A DNA stretch of 34,595 nt from assembly GCA_025363675.1 (NCBI GenBank), contig JANYDJ010000159.1, forward strand, positions 1 to 34,595, read 5' to 3'. The notes below the pieces were generated by a model. That model did no database searches and was not told the DNA's origin. It was given only the letters and a program-made list of their open reading frames with translations. Made by a program: the position numbers and the translations under genes. This DNA comes from Flavobacteriaceae bacterium. Its GTDB lineage: Bacteria; Bacteroidota; Bacteroidia; UKL13-3. Below, piece after piece: positions 19,633-30,012 of this stretch (its first letter is position 1; every line of letters begins with the position of its first letter).

Positions 19633-21097
19633 ACTGCACAATAATTTGGTGTTCATTACGTTTAGTCAAGTAATGGAGCTTTGCTACTCTTCATCTAAAT
19701 TATGCTTTTGTTTATGGTGTTTAATCACCTTGCCATCGCATGCCCAGGTAGTAAGTTTTAAATACCTAATAGAACAAACACCTGTTACCAAAATGCCGGT
19801 ATATAAATATAGTGCGGGCAATATTGTTAAAATTCACATGTCGTTTGCCAAAGCTGAGACTGATAGTAACTTGCGAAACAGTATCTCCTCCATCAAAAAT
19901 GGCATTATTGACCGAATAGATTTGGTATATAGCCGCTATAAACTCAATGATAGTTTTGACCAAAAAAAACTAAATACCCAACGGTTAAAAAAACTATATA
20001 GTATACTCCCTGAAGTTTTTAACAATTCCACCGCACAATGGAATATTATAGAGCAGCAAAATTGCCCCGATGAAGATGCTAGTAAATTATTATATCATGG
20101 TTTTGTTTTTTACCTCACCCCCCCTACTGAAATTATTAAGAAATATTATATTATAGATAGCGTTAAAGATTTATTGGGGGCGACAAGTGAAATTGATTTT
20201 ATAGAAAAATCTATTAAACGTGGCACCGAAAAAGTGGATGAAAAATATATCCCTTTTCGCAAAAAAGTAGTTAAAAAGAAAATTCTAGACACTACCTACT
20301 CTGGCAAATATTATCCAAATTCAAATATATTATATAAAGTTGGGGTAATGTTTAAAACACCTGGCAGTAAAGAGCGAGAAGCGGAATATGATATTAAAAC
20401 AAGATATATAAAAGATACAATTTTGGTGAAGAACGATTATCATATTGGTAAATTTAATTTTGCAATGGCTGGGTTGAGAGACAGTTCGCTGGGGCGGATA
20501 TTTGATAGAAATAAAGAATGGGGAAATATAGCGGTGGTGCAAGATGTAACTGCGAGTATGTATTCTTTTACCACCCAATTATTTGTTTGGCGACGTATGC
20601 AAGTTGATCGAGGGAAAATTAATAAATTTGTTTTTTTTAACGATGGAGACAATCATCCCGACGGGCCAATAGGCAAAAGTGGCGGCATATATTGTATAGA
20701 AAGTGATTCGATAAATTTGGTTGAAAACTATGCCTATACTGCTATGAGCAGAGGGAACGGAGGTGCGGTGCCAGAAGGAGATATAGAAGCTCTGTTAAAA
20801 GCACAAGACCAATTTCGCTCCATTAATAGTATTATATTAATTGCCGATAATTTTGCAAATGTTAGGGATATGCAATTATTATCATTGGTAAAAAAACCTG
20901 TTCATATAATTGTATGCGGTGTTACCAATAACAAAGTATTATTCGACTATGTTAAGATTGCCCAAGCAACAAATGGTTCTATACATACCTCCGAAAAAGA
21001 CTACCCCTCTCTCGCCGACTCTCTAAAAAAAGGGCCTGTTGAAATTGGCAAACTTAACTATATGATGGTAAAAGGCAAACTTACCTTAGTTAAATAA
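19625..21097 (+). CDS. Hypothetical exported protein with a von Willebrand A-like C-terminal region
   Basis: DVTASMYSF (DxTxS, MIDAS-like), VFFNDGDNH, GNGGAVPEGDIEALL, SIILIADNFANVRD; overlaps the recF end by 8 nt; an alternative start is ATG 19673. Confidence 0.65.
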   Translation: MGKLHNNLVFITFSQVMELCYSSSKLCFCLWCLITLPSHAQVVSFKYLIEQTPVTKMPVYKYSAGNIVKIHMSFAKAETDSNLRNSISSIKNGIIDRIDLVYSRYKLNDSFDQKKLNTQRLKKLYSILPEVFNNSTAQWNIIEQQNCPDEDASKLLYHGFVFYLTPPTEIIKKYYIIDSVKDLLGATSEIDFIEKSIKRGTEKVDEKYIPFRKKVVKKKILDTTYSGKYYPNSNILYKVGVMFKTPGSKEREAEYDIKTRYIKDTILVKNDYHIGKFNFAMAGLRDSSLGRIFDRNKEWGNIAVVQDVTASMYSFTTQLFVWRRMQVDRGKINKFVFFNDGDNHPDGPIGKSGGIYCIESDSINLVENYAYTAMSRGNGGAVPEGDIEALLKAQDQFRSINSIILIADNFANVRDMQLLSLVKKPVHIIVCGVTNNKVLFDYVKIAQATNGSIHTSEKDYPSLADSLKKGPVEIGKLNYMMVKGKLTLVK

Positions 21098-21104
21098 TAA
21101 TATA

Positions 21105-22205
21105 CTAACACAATTCGTAATACTTGCCAGGTATAGACCTCACCAGTGATTTCATTTCCAGATCAAGTAGTGTAAAAGTAAACGTGTGCGATTGCATTTC
21201 GAGTAGTGAGGCTAACTGGTCTATATGAAGTTTCTTATGCTGCTCCAATAGCTGAACTATACAAAGTTCATGCGGGAGCAAGTCATCAAACAACTTGGTT
21301 TGTGCTTTTGCTTGGTCAAAACCTATCACCCATTTTAAATAGTTTGCTATATCATTTGCACCATCAATCATCATGGCATGCCCATTTTTAATGAGCGAGT
21401 TACAACCCAAAGAATGTTTTGCATCGTAAGGGCCCGGCAAGGCAAATACCGGTTTTTTATATTCGCTTGCATATTCAACCGTAATCATACTCCCACCTCC
21501 TTCACCACTTTCAACCACTATCAGGGCATCGCTCAATGCTGCTACTATTCTGTTGCGTTCAGGAAAATTATTCCTATCGGGTAACTCATCTTTGGGATAC
21601 TCGGTAAGTAGGCCACCATTTTCTATCATTTTTGCCGCAGTGCTTTTATGCAATGCAGGATAAATTGTCTTTAGTCCGTTTCCCAATACACCTATAGTGG
21701 GCAAACCTTGTTTAATAGCGGCTTTGTGGGCGGCAATATCAATCCCGTATGCCAAACCACTTATAATAGTGCATCCAAATGGTTTTAGTTCAGCTACCAA
21801 CTTTTCGGTAAATCGTCTGCCATAATCTGTTGCATCTCTAGTACCAACAATACCAACAGTAAAATTGCTATTTAAACAATCGGTACCTTTATAATATAAA
21901 AACAAAGGGCTTTGGTCGTGCTTTTTTAAACGTGATGGATAATGCTCATCGGTATAAAATATCATTTGTATTTGATGCTTCTCTGCAAATGCAAACTCTT
22001 CTGCTATCCAATCGAAATCAGCAAAATTCATAATGGCACTTGCTGTAATTTCTCCAATGTTTGGAACCCTCTCTAATTGCTTTTTGGTGGCTGCAAATAT
22101 CTCCTTAGCCGAACCAAAATAACTAAATAAGGTTTTGCCTAGTATAGTTCCAACATTGGGCACAGCTGTGAGAGCAAGTCTATAATATAATTCTTCGTCT
22201 ATCAT
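21105..22205 (-). CDS. dprA: DNA-processing protein DprA/Smf
   Basis: FTVGIVGTRDATDYGRRFTEKLVAELKPFGCTIISGLAYGIDIAAHKAAI...GVLGNGLKTIYPALHK...FPERNRIVAALSDALIVVESGEGGGSMITVEYA. Confidence 0.97.
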   Translation of the reverse strand: MIDEELYYRLALTAVPNVGTILGKTLFSYFGSAKEIFAATKKQLERVPNIGEITASAIMNFADFDWIAEEFAFAEKHQIQMIFYTDEHYPSRLKKHDQSPLFLYYKGTDCLNSNFTVGIVGTRDATDYGRRFTEKLVAELKPFGCTIISGLAYGIDIAAHKAAIKQGLPTIGVLGNGLKTIYPALHKSTAAKMIENGGLLTEYPKDELPDRNNFPERNRIVAALSDALIVVESGEGGGSMITVEYASEYKKPVFALPGPYDAKHSLGCNSLIKNGHAMMIDGANDIANYLKWVIGFDQAKAQTKLFDDLLPHELCIVQLLEQHKKLHIDQLASLLEMQSHTFTFTLLDLEMKSLVRSIPGKYYELC

Positions 22206-22301
22206 AAATATTTAAGCCCGCAAAAATAAATTCAACAGCTAAGAACCTGCTGTGTTTTTAAACACAATTAATATACAACTTTATGCACCTTTTAGTAAAC
22301 A

Positions 22302-23300
22302 CTAGGCTTCCACGCCCTCATAATGGCCTGAAACTTCATCCAATATGTGCAACACAGCATCGCTGTCTCTCGCCTCCACTAAGCGATTGCGAAAGGGCTT
22401 AAAATTTTCCAGTCCTTTAAAATATGGACCATAGTGTCGTCGCATTTCCACAATTCCTTCCCAAGGGCCTTTCCACCTGATAGAAAATTCTAGATGTGTG
22501 CGGCAAGTTTCTACACGTTCAATAATACTTGGCGGATCGGGAATTATCCCTGTTTTTATATATGTTTTTATCTGATTAAATATCCATGGATTTCCAATAC
22601 TTGCTCTGCCCACCATAATACCATCAACCCCATAAGTGTTTTTATATTCAAGAGCTTTTTGTGGTGTATCGATATCCCCATTACCAAATATCGGGATTTT
22701 GATTCGCTGATTGTTTTTTATCTTCGCAATCAGTTCCCAATTTGCACTGCCTTTATACATCTGCACACGCGTACGCCCATGTATAGTAAGTGCTTGTATG
22801 CCTATATCCTGTAAGCGTTCGGCTACTTCTTCAATATTTTTCGTGCTGTCATCCCAGCCCAATCGGGTCTTTACAGTTACGGGCAAATGGGTGGCTTTCA
22901 CCATGGCCGATGTCATCTCTACCATTTTGGGTATATCACGAAGCAGGGCAGCTCCCGCTCCTTTACATGCTACATTTTTTACAGGGCAGCCATAGTTAAT
23001 GTCAACTAAATCTGGTTTGGCTTGCGTGGCAATTATGGCACATTCACGCATCGTGTCCACTTCCGATCCGAACAATTGTATCCCAATGGGCCGCTCATAT
23101 TCAAATATATCAAGTTTGTGCGTGCTCTTGGCAGCATTGCGTATCAAGCCTTCACTACTAATAAATTCGGTATACATCAAATCTGCTCCATGCTTTTTGC
23201 ACACATAGCGGAATGGGGGGTCGCTTACATCTTCCATAGGAGCTAGTAACAATGGGAATTCTCCCAATTCTATATTTGCAATTTTTACCAAAATTTTCAT
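22302..23300 (-). CDS. dusB: tRNA-dihydrouridine synthase (DusB-like)
   Basis: LLAPMEDVSDPPFRYVCKKHGADLMYTEFISSEGL...DINYGCPVKNVACKGAGAALLRDIP...TVKTRLGWDDS...IHGRTRVQMYKGSANW. Confidence 0.95.
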   Translation of the reverse strand: MKILVKIANIELGEFPLLLAPMEDVSDPPFRYVCKKHGADLMYTEFISSEGLIRNAAKSTHKLDIFEYERPIGIQLFGSEVDTMRECAIIATQAKPDLVDINYGCPVKNVACKGAGAALLRDIPKMVEMTSAMVKATHLPVTVKTRLGWDDSTKNIEEVAERLQDIGIQALTIHGRTRVQMYKGSANWELIAKIKNNQRIKIPIFGNGDIDTPQKALEYKNTYGVDGIMVGRASIGNPWIFNQIKTYIKTGIIPDPPSIIERVETCRTHLEFSIRWKGPWEGIVEMRRHYGPYFKGLENFKPFRNRLVEARDSDAVLHILDEVSGHYEGVEA

Positions 23301-23514
23301 GCAAAAATAAGCTACGATAGTATACCATAAAAGTATCTGCTTTAAATATACAACCTTATAAAAAGGGAACTAAGACCTGATAAATTAAAAGTCACAAAAT
23401 AAACAAAACTCACTGACTAAAAACATTTTACTATTTTATTTGAATTATATGCATCATATTTGCGTATTAGATTGTCTTACACTGTATAATCAAATCAAAA
23501 AAAACGACCATAAC

Positions 23515-24084
23515 ATGGTAAATGAAAAAGAAACCATAGCCCGCTGCCTCGACGGAGACAGGCAGGCACAAAAAGCTATTTACGAGCACTACTGTAGCCG
23601 AATGCTTGGCGTATGTTTTCGATATCTGAGGACTATTGAGGATGCCGAAGATGTTTTGCAAGACGCTTTTATCAAGGCTTTTTCTAATATCCATCAGTAC
23701 CGATACGATGGTTCATTTGAGGCTTGGTTACGCAAGTTGATGGTTAACACATCCTTAAACCATTTACATAAAAATCGCAGGTTAAAAGAGCAACTCGAAC
23801 TTGAATCGGTAGAATATTATATATCTGAAGATATAGAAACTGATGCCCAACTGCATGCCAAAGATATATTTGAAACCTTAAAAGCACTGCCCGATGGGTA
23901 TCGTACCGTGATAAATTTGTATTCTATTGAAGGCTATTCACATAAGGAGATTGGTGAAATGATGGGTATCAATGAAAGCACCTCGCGTTCGCAATATACA
24001 AGGGCACGTATGCTACTCGCCCGTCTATTAACGGCAAAAGGCAGAATCGCCACTTCTCACAATAATGGTAAAATTGTTTTTTGA
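23515..24084 (+). CDS. ECF-type RNA polymerase sigma factor
   Basis: AIYEHYCSRMLGVCFRYLRTIEDAEDVLQDAFIKAFSNIHQYRYDGSFEAWLRKLMVNTSLNHL...LPDGYRTVINLYSIEGYSHKEIGEMMGINESTSRSQYTRARMLL; start corrected to MVNEKE. Confidence 0.95.
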   Translation: MVNEKETIARCLDGDRQAQKAIYEHYCSRMLGVCFRYLRTIEDAEDVLQDAFIKAFSNIHQYRYDGSFEAWLRKLMVNTSLNHLHKNRRLKEQLELESVEYYISEDIETDAQLHAKDIFETLKALPDGYRTVINLYSIEGYSHKEIGEMMGINESTSRSQYTRARMLLARLLTAKGRIATSHNNGKIVF

Positions 24085-24284
24085 AACAGCTCATGCAAAA
24101 TCAAACCACTGTAGAAGAACGTGACATATTTGACCAAATGCTAAAGCAATTGGGCGAAAACCTTGATGTTACCCCTAAAGGTATAGATTGGGATAAAATA
24201 AATTTGGAGCTTATACCTTTAATGAAAAAACAAAATACGCAACCTAAACGAACCAAAGACCATGCAAGCCAACAGGCCCGATAA
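24081..24284 (+). CDS. Small hypothetical protein in the sigma-factor operon
   Basis: 4-nt overlap with the sigma-factor stop, and overlaps the next ORF; 67 aa. Confidence 0.55.
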   Translation: MKQLMQNQTTVEERDIFDQMLKQLGENLDVTPKGIDWDKINLELIPLMKKQNTQPKRTKDHASQQAR

Positions 24285-25353
24285 TTTCGACAATACACTT
24301 CGCGATGCCTCAGGTCGCAATGAGTATAAACCCAGTAAGAAGGTGTGGAAGGGAATTGCTTCACATTTTGATAGGCTGGAAAGAAAACGTAGAATTTGGC
24401 AAGGGGGTGTTTTTAGTGCTTTTATTTTGATTTGTACCTTTACCGCTTTTTATTATAATAATACTTCCGACCTTTCTATAACCCACAATTTGGCGAATAT
24501 AAAAGGAAGGGAAATTTTTGATGATTTGCTCAAACCGCAAACACGTAATGATATTTCTGCACATACAACTACAAATTTTATATATAAAAGCAACCCTTCC
24601 ACATTATTGGACGTTAACAATAACATCTCAGATAAATTAAACACCAATTATAGTTTTGAACTCCTGCAATCGATGAAACATTTTGAAATGATTCAAACTC
24701 CCGTTCTGCAAAATACTATTGAACCTATATCATATAAACCCACAGCCAAACTTTTTCCCAAATTGCCCAAAAAGCACTGGCAGCTTGGATTTAGCTTGGG
24801 CTATCTTAACAATAATCCTATTAACTACAATACAGGCATCAACAATCTCGATATAAATCTCCTTCCTTTAAAAACGCTCCAAATTGGAAGTAGTATTAGT
24901 TATAAAATGTGTTCGAGGTGGGCTTTAAGTTCAGGAATAAATATATATAAAACCGGTATCTCTTATTATTATTTAGGATCAAATTCTACAATAGCGGAAA
25001 GAAAAAATGTAGATATTTATGCGAGCAGTTTTTATGTAGCTGAAATTCCTTTATCAATTAACTATTGCGGCTCCATAAAAAAGAGTTGGGGATTGGGATA
25101 TGCTATAGGCATTGGTGCTGCCGCACAATATAAACTTCCCTCGCACTCTAACGATGGTGGTTATCATATAATGAATTATGGTAGAAATATAAATGGGCTT
25201 GTATTATTAAATGGTAAGTTTACAAAGGATACTAAAAACCTGCAATTTTCTGCTGGTACAGTATTTAGACACCAAATTTTAAATACAACCCCCAACAGCA
25301 GTTATAAACTGTTGCAAACTACTTTTGAATTAGGAATTGGCTTTAAATTATAA
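24262..25353 (+). CDS. Putative transmembrane protein with C-terminal beta-barrel-like region (anti-sigma-like architecture)
   Basis: N-terminal about 45 aa hydrophilic, single TM GGVFSAFILICTFTAFYYN, C-terminal repeated glycine/aromatic strands ending FELGIGFKL. Confidence 0.6.
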   Translation: MQANRPDNFDNTLRDASGRNEYKPSKKVWKGIASHFDRLERKRRIWQGGVFSAFILICTFTAFYYNNTSDLSITHNLANIKGREIFDDLLKPQTRNDISAHTTTNFIYKSNPSTLLDVNNNISDKLNTNYSFELLQSMKHFEMIQTPVLQNTIEPISYKPTAKLFPKLPKKHWQLGFSLGYLNNNPINYNTGINNLDINLLPLKTLQIGSSISYKMCSRWALSSGINIYKTGISYYYLGSNSTIAERKNVDIYASSFYVAEIPLSINYCGSIKKSWGLGYAIGIGAAAQYKLPSHSNDGGYHIMNYGRNINGLVLLNGKFTKDTKNLQFSAGTVFRHQILNTTPNSSYKLLQTTFELGIGFKL

Positions 25354-25364
25354 CAAATATTATT

Positions 25365-26639
25365 ATGAAAAAATTTAGCATCTTATTACTCACTATTGCC
25401 ACCCTAAGTTTTTGGGGCTGCAATAAATCTTGTATGATCACTTCTACCTACAATGTATACACACCGGTATATAAAAGTTGGGACGAAATTCGAAATTCAT
25501 TTGGCAGTGAACAACCCCAACCCCTCAAAAATATTGGCAATATGGTAATATTGGGAGACCGCCTTTACTTGGTTGAGGTGGATAAAGGAATCCATGTAAT
25601 AGACAATGCCAATGTGGGGCAACCCGTTATGCTTGCTTTTATAAAAGTGCCTGGTTGTCGCCAGCTGAGTGTGAAAGGAAATATTTTATATACTGACAGC
25701 TATATTGATATGCTTACCATAGATGCAACTTCGCCTATGCAAGCCACGCTAGTAAAACGCGATAAAGACGTATACCCTTTCCATCAATATGAGGGTGGTT
25801 TTTCAGATGACGCTACCAAAGGAGCTATTATTAGTTGGGCAGAAACACAAACCACTGTTAAAGAAGATTGTTCTAGAGCTACGCAAAATCAACGTCTAAC
25901 ACAACGAAATCAAGCCGGCCAACCTCAAACGTTTATGACAACAACAAACTCAAACACTACTGCCAGTGCAAGTGGCAATACTGTTAAAACAGAGGGCCCG
26001 CAAGCAATTAGCAGCAGTTTTAGCCGCAGTGCTTCTATAGGTAATTATATATATTCTTTGGTTAACCATCAATTATATGTATTCCATCAAACAGCGGGGC
26101 TTAAATCTAAAATAACTTTAAACAACGCCAATGTAGAAACCATACAAGCTGCTAATGGAAACTTGTTTATGGGAAGTGAAACTGGTATGTCGATATATGA
26201 TTGCAGCAGCCCTGAAAATCCTAAACAAGCTGGTAATTTTGAACATGTTAAAAGTAAAGACCCTGTGGTGGTAGAAGGTAAAAATGCATTTGTTACTACA
26301 CGTATGGATAATGGATCAGGATTTAATGAATTAAATGTGGTAGATATTTCCAATATATATTTTCCACGATCGCTTGCTAGTCAAACACTAACAGGCCCCT
26401 ATGGATTGGCCGTGAACAGCGGTAGTATCTACGTATGCGACGGTAACGGCGGATTGCGTTTGTATAAATTCCAAAACAATCTGCTTAGCAAAACCAAAGA
26501 CATTTCTACAACACCTGCTTTTGATATTGTATATTATACCAATAGTATTTTGGTAAAGGGCAATGATGGATTATATTATTATAATGCCACCCAAAAAGAC
26601 AATCCCCAATTTGCAGGTAAATTATTATTTTCAAAATAA
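25365..26639 (+). CDS. LVIVD-repeat-like lipoprotein
   Basis: Lipobox LSFWGCNKS; NMVILGDRLYLVEVDKGIHVIDNANVGQPVMLAFIKVPG, FVTTRMDNGSGFNELNVVDISNIYFPRSL. Confidence 0.7.
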   Translation: MKKFSILLLTIATLSFWGCNKSCMITSTYNVYTPVYKSWDEIRNSFGSEQPQPLKNIGNMVILGDRLYLVEVDKGIHVIDNANVGQPVMLAFIKVPGCRQLSVKGNILYTDSYIDMLTIDATSPMQATLVKRDKDVYPFHQYEGGFSDDATKGAIISWAETQTTVKEDCSRATQNQRLTQRNQAGQPQTFMTTTNSNTTASASGNTVKTEGPQAISSSFSRSASIGNYIYSLVNHQLYVFHQTAGLKSKITLNNANVETIQAANGNLFMGSETGMSIYDCSSPENPKQAGNFEHVKSKDPVVVEGKNAFVTTRMDNGSGFNELNVVDISNIYFPRSLASQTLTGPYGLAVNSGSIYVCDGNGGLRLYKFQNNLLSKTKDISTTPAFDIVYYTNSILVKGNDGLYYYNATQKDNPQFAGKLLFSK

Positions 26640-26661
26640 TTATAATCAAAACAATTTATAT

Positions 26662-26696
26662 AAAAAGGCTTGCCAAAAAAATGGTGAGCCTTTTTT
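26662..26696 (+). terminator. Rho-independent terminator
   Basis: AAAAAGGCTtgcc aaaaaaat ggtgAGCCTTTTTT. Confidence 0.75.
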
Positions 26697-26763
26697 ATTA
26701 ATTAAAATATGTTAGCAAATCTATATAATATGTTTAATAATGGCTGCTTAACTTTGCAGTATT

Positions 26764-27150
26764 ATGGCTCATAAAATTTCTGAAATCAACTTCCAAATCC
26801 ATTTGGACGAAAAGAATATACCCAGTAAAATGGAGTGGCGTGCATCTGACGCATCCGACAACCAGTGGCAAGAGAACCAAGCAGTGATGCTATCCATTTG
26901 GGACTCGCACGAACAAAATGCATTGCGTATTGACTTATGGACTAAGGATATGAAAGTGGATGAAATGAACTATTTCTTTTTCCAAACTTTAATGACCATG
27001 GCTGATACCTACCAAACAGCTACTCAAAATGAAGAGCTGGCCAGAAAGATGAAAGGCTTTGCTGAATACTTTGCTGAAAAATCGGAAGTGATTAAGGGAA
27101 TTACTGGGCAAGACGGACATGACCACAGCCACGAGGGGCATAGCCACTAA
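26764..27150 (+). CDS. gldC: Gliding motility protein GldC
   Basis: SEINFQIHLDEKNIPSKMEWRASDAS...QAVMLSIWDSHEQNALRIDLWTKDMKVDEMNYFFFQTLMTMADTYQTAT; His-rich tail. Confidence 0.92.
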   Translation: MAHKISEINFQIHLDEKNIPSKMEWRASDASDNQWQENQAVMLSIWDSHEQNALRIDLWTKDMKVDEMNYFFFQTLMTMADTYQTATQNEELARKMKGFAEYFAEKSEVIKGITGQDGHDHSHEGHSH

Positions 27151-27191
27151 GTAAAATCTATTTGCTTAGTATTACGTTCTAGAAAATAATT

Positions 27192-29024
27192 TTATTCTAC
27201 TGTTACACTCTTAGCCAAATTCCTTGGCTGATCTACATTACACTCACGCATTACGGCTATATGGTATGATAGTAATTGCAATGGAATGGTGGCTATCAGT
27301 GGCATAAATGCTTCTTCGGTATCGGGTATTTCTATTACGTAATCTGCTATACCTTTTACCACTTTATCTCCTTCGGTTACTATCGCTATTATTTTTCCTT
27401 TACGGGCTTTTACTTCTTGTATATTGCTCACTACTTTTTCGTAATGATTGCGTTGCGTTGCTATTACTACCACAGGCATTTCTTCATCAATTAAAGCAAT
27501 AGGACCATGTTTCATTTCAGCTGCTGGATAGCCTTCGGCATGTATATAACTGATCTCTTTTAATTTCAATGCTCCTTCTAATGCAACAGGGAAACCCACG
27601 CCACGCCCTAAATACAAAAAGTTATGGGCATCTTTATATATAGCTGCTAACTCCTGAATATATTTATCTGACTTTAAGGTTTTCTCTACTTTATCAGGAA
27701 TTGTTTCTAGCTCTATCAAAAGCTCACGCAAACGTTTATCGCTTAAATGGCCATTCTTATGTCCGATTGAAAGGCTCATCAATATTAAAGCTGTTACCTG
27801 GGCAGTAAATGCTTTGGTAGATGCTACACCAATTTCTGGACCTGCATGGGTATATGCTCCTGCATCGGTGGCACGAGGACTACTAGAACCTACCACATTG
27901 CATATTCCAAAAATAGTAGCTCCTTTTTCTTTGGCTAGTTCAATAGCTGCAAGTGTATCTGCAGTTTCGCCCGACTGACTTATAGCTATTACAAAATCAT
28001 CTTCATTAATAACAGGATTTCTATATCGAAACTCCGATGCATATTCTACCTCAACAGGTATTCTTGCAAATTCTTCAAACAAATACTCTCCTACCAAACC
28101 CGCATGCCAACTGGTACCGCAGCCAACTATTATAATACGTTTAATGTTTTTGAGTTTGTTCTCGTACTGGTTTATTCCAGCCATTACTATCTCACTATTA
28201 TTATGTATGCGGCCCCTAAAACTATCATGAATAGACTTAGGCTGCTCGAATATTTCTTTTAACATGAAATGTTCGTAACCTCCTTTTTCCAAATTCTCTA
28301 AGTTTATTTCTAGCTCATGTATATAAGGAGTTTTGGTAACATTGTCTATTGTTTTTACGGTAAGTCCATCGGTGCTTATTACGGCAATTTCTCCATCGTT
28401 AAGATATATCACATTTCTGGTATACTCCACAATAGGTGTGGCATCGCTGGCCATAAAGTATTCGCCTTCGCCAACGCCAACCACCAGTGGGCTACCTTTA
28501 CGTGCACCAATCAAATATTCAGGATTGGTTTTAGATATAATAACGATGGCATAAGCCCCAACAACCTGCGATAAAGCCATACGAACTGACTCTTCAAAAC
28601 CCACACCGGTATTGTTTCTAATATCTTCTATCAAATGTATCAGCACTTCGGTATCGGTATCACTTTTAAAGGTGTGGCCACGTTTTACCAAGGCTTCTTT
28701 TAGCGATGCGTAATTTTCTATGATACCGTTATGTATAATAGCCATCTCGCCACTTTGGCTCTCGTGCGGATGTGCATTTCTATCATTGGGTTCACCATGT
28801 GTGGCCCAGCGGGTGTGGCCCATACCTATGTGGGCAGTTTTATCTATTCCTTCGCAAGCCTCATCGAGGTCGGCTACTTTGCCTGCCTTCTTATATACTT
28901 CAAGTGTGCCATCGAGCAAGGCAATGCCAGCACTGTCGTAGCCACGATACTCTAGGCGTTTAAGTCCTTTTATTAAAATGGGGTAAGCCTCTCTGGGGCC
29001 AATGTATGCAACAATTCCGCACAT
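27192..29024 (-). CDS. glmS: Glutamine--fructose-6-phosphate aminotransferase
   Basis: MCGIVAYIGPREAYPILIKGLKRLEYRGYDSAGIAL...CGTSWHAGL...SQSGETADTLAAIELAKEKGA...NLAKSVTVE. Confidence 0.98.
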   Translation of the reverse strand: MCGIVAYIGPREAYPILIKGLKRLEYRGYDSAGIALLDGTLEVYKKAGKVADLDEACEGIDKTAHIGMGHTRWATHGEPNDRNAHPHESQSGEMAIIHNGIIENYASLKEALVKRGHTFKSDTDTEVLIHLIEDIRNNTGVGFEESVRMALSQVVGAYAIVIISKTNPEYLIGARKGSPLVVGVGEGEYFMASDATPIVEYTRNVIYLNDGEIAVISTDGLTVKTIDNVTKTPYIHELEINLENLEKGGYEHFMLKEIFEQPKSIHDSFRGRIHNNSEIVMAGINQYENKLKNIKRIIIVGCGTSWHAGLVGEYLFEEFARIPVEVEYASEFRYRNPVINEDDFVIAISQSGETADTLAAIELAKEKGATIFGICNVVGSSSPRATDAGAYTHAGPEIGVASTKAFTAQVTALILMSLSIGHKNGHLSDKRLRELLIELETIPDKVEKTLKSDKYIQELAAIYKDAHNFLYLGRGVGFPVALEGALKLKEISYIHAEGYPAAEMKHGPIALIDEEMPVVVIATQRNHYEKVVSNIQEVKARKGKIIAIVTEGDKVVKGIADYVIEIPDTEEAFMPLIATIPLQLLSYHIAVMRECNVDQPRNLAKSVTVE

Positions 29025-29141
29025 ATTTTTGTTGGGTTAAATGATATAATACTTAAATGAAAAATGGTTTTGTATAACCTTGCAAAATTAGGTTATAAAT
29101 GTATAACACGGTAAGGGTGTTATTCGCTGCATAATGTTTGT

Positions 29142-29278
29142 CGTCATTGCGAGAAACGATGCGTTGATTGTGTGGGTATGGGTGACGAAGCAATCTCATT
29201 GTGCGTATGCTCGGGAATTTCGAAGTGCTTGAGCATACACTCAAGGGGATTGCTTCGTCGTTCCTCCTCGCAATGACG
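29142..29278. repeat. Nested inverted repeat (REP/BIME-like)
   Basis: Outer arms CGTCATTGCGAG (29142-29153) / CTCGCAATGACG (29267-29278); inner arms GACGAAGCAATCT / GGATTGCTTCGTC plus gtatgctc / gagcatac. Confidence 0.85.
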
Positions 29279-29287
29279 TGAGAAATG

Positions 29288-29860
29288 TTAAGCAGCCTCT
29301 GCAACTACCTCCTCGACCTCGGGTACCATACGTTTTAGCAGATTTTCAATTCCTGCTTTCAGTGTCATGGTGCTGCTGGGGCAGCCGCTACACGAGCCTT
29401 TCATTACCACGGTTACTATTCCATTTTCAAAACTTTTGAAACTGATGGCACCACCATCCATTTCTACTGCTGGCTTTACGTGGTTCTCTAAAAGTTCTTT
29501 TATTTTACGCACTGAGTCACTGTCGTTATCATCAAATACGGTTTCGGTTTTGGTTACTATGGGGCGGCCTTCTTCTAACCATGCTTTTATATACTCTTTA
29601 AGAATAGGTACCACATCGGTCCATTCTATTTCGGGCTTTTTGGTAACGGTTACAAAGTTGTTCATAATAAACACACCTGCCACTGAATTAAACTCGAACA
29701 ACTTAGCTGCAAGTGGCGATTTATCAATAGCACTTTGTCTATCGGGGAAATCGGCACTGTCTAACGGGAATATCATACGATTGGCGACAAACTTCATGGT
29801 CTCGGGGTTTGGGGTGGCTTCACTATAGATTGTAACTACACTTTTTTCTTGGGTTTCCAT
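29288..29860 (-). CDS. NifU-like Fe-S scaffold protein (Nfu: N-terminal Nfu_N plus C-terminal NifU domain)
   Basis: IYSEATPNPETMKFVANRMI (Nfu_N) and KPAVEMDGGAISFKSFENGIVTVVMKGSCSGCPSSTMTLKAGIENLL (CxxC). Confidence 0.95.
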   Translation of the reverse strand: METQEKSVVTIYSEATPNPETMKFVANRMIFPLDSADFPDRQSAIDKSPLAAKLFEFNSVAGVFIMNNFVTVTKKPEIEWTDVVPILKEYIKAWLEEGRPIVTKTETVFDDNDSDSVRKIKELLENHVKPAVEMDGGAISFKSFENGIVTVVMKGSCSGCPSSTMTLKAGIENLLKRMVPEVEEVVAEAA

Positions 29861-30012
29861 CTTATTTAGAATTATTCTACAAAATTACGAATGATATAAT
29901 GAGTAACCAAAGAAATGTGAAATTGTTTTTGAGCAGTGCTGAATTATGAATTATGAATTGGCTGACGCATGATTAGCCTATGCCAAGCTCCCCTTAAAGT
30001 GTAGCTTGATTG

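Noticed and set aside
29053-29304. 83-aa minus ORF
   Set aside because: Lies over the palindromic element; no coding signature.
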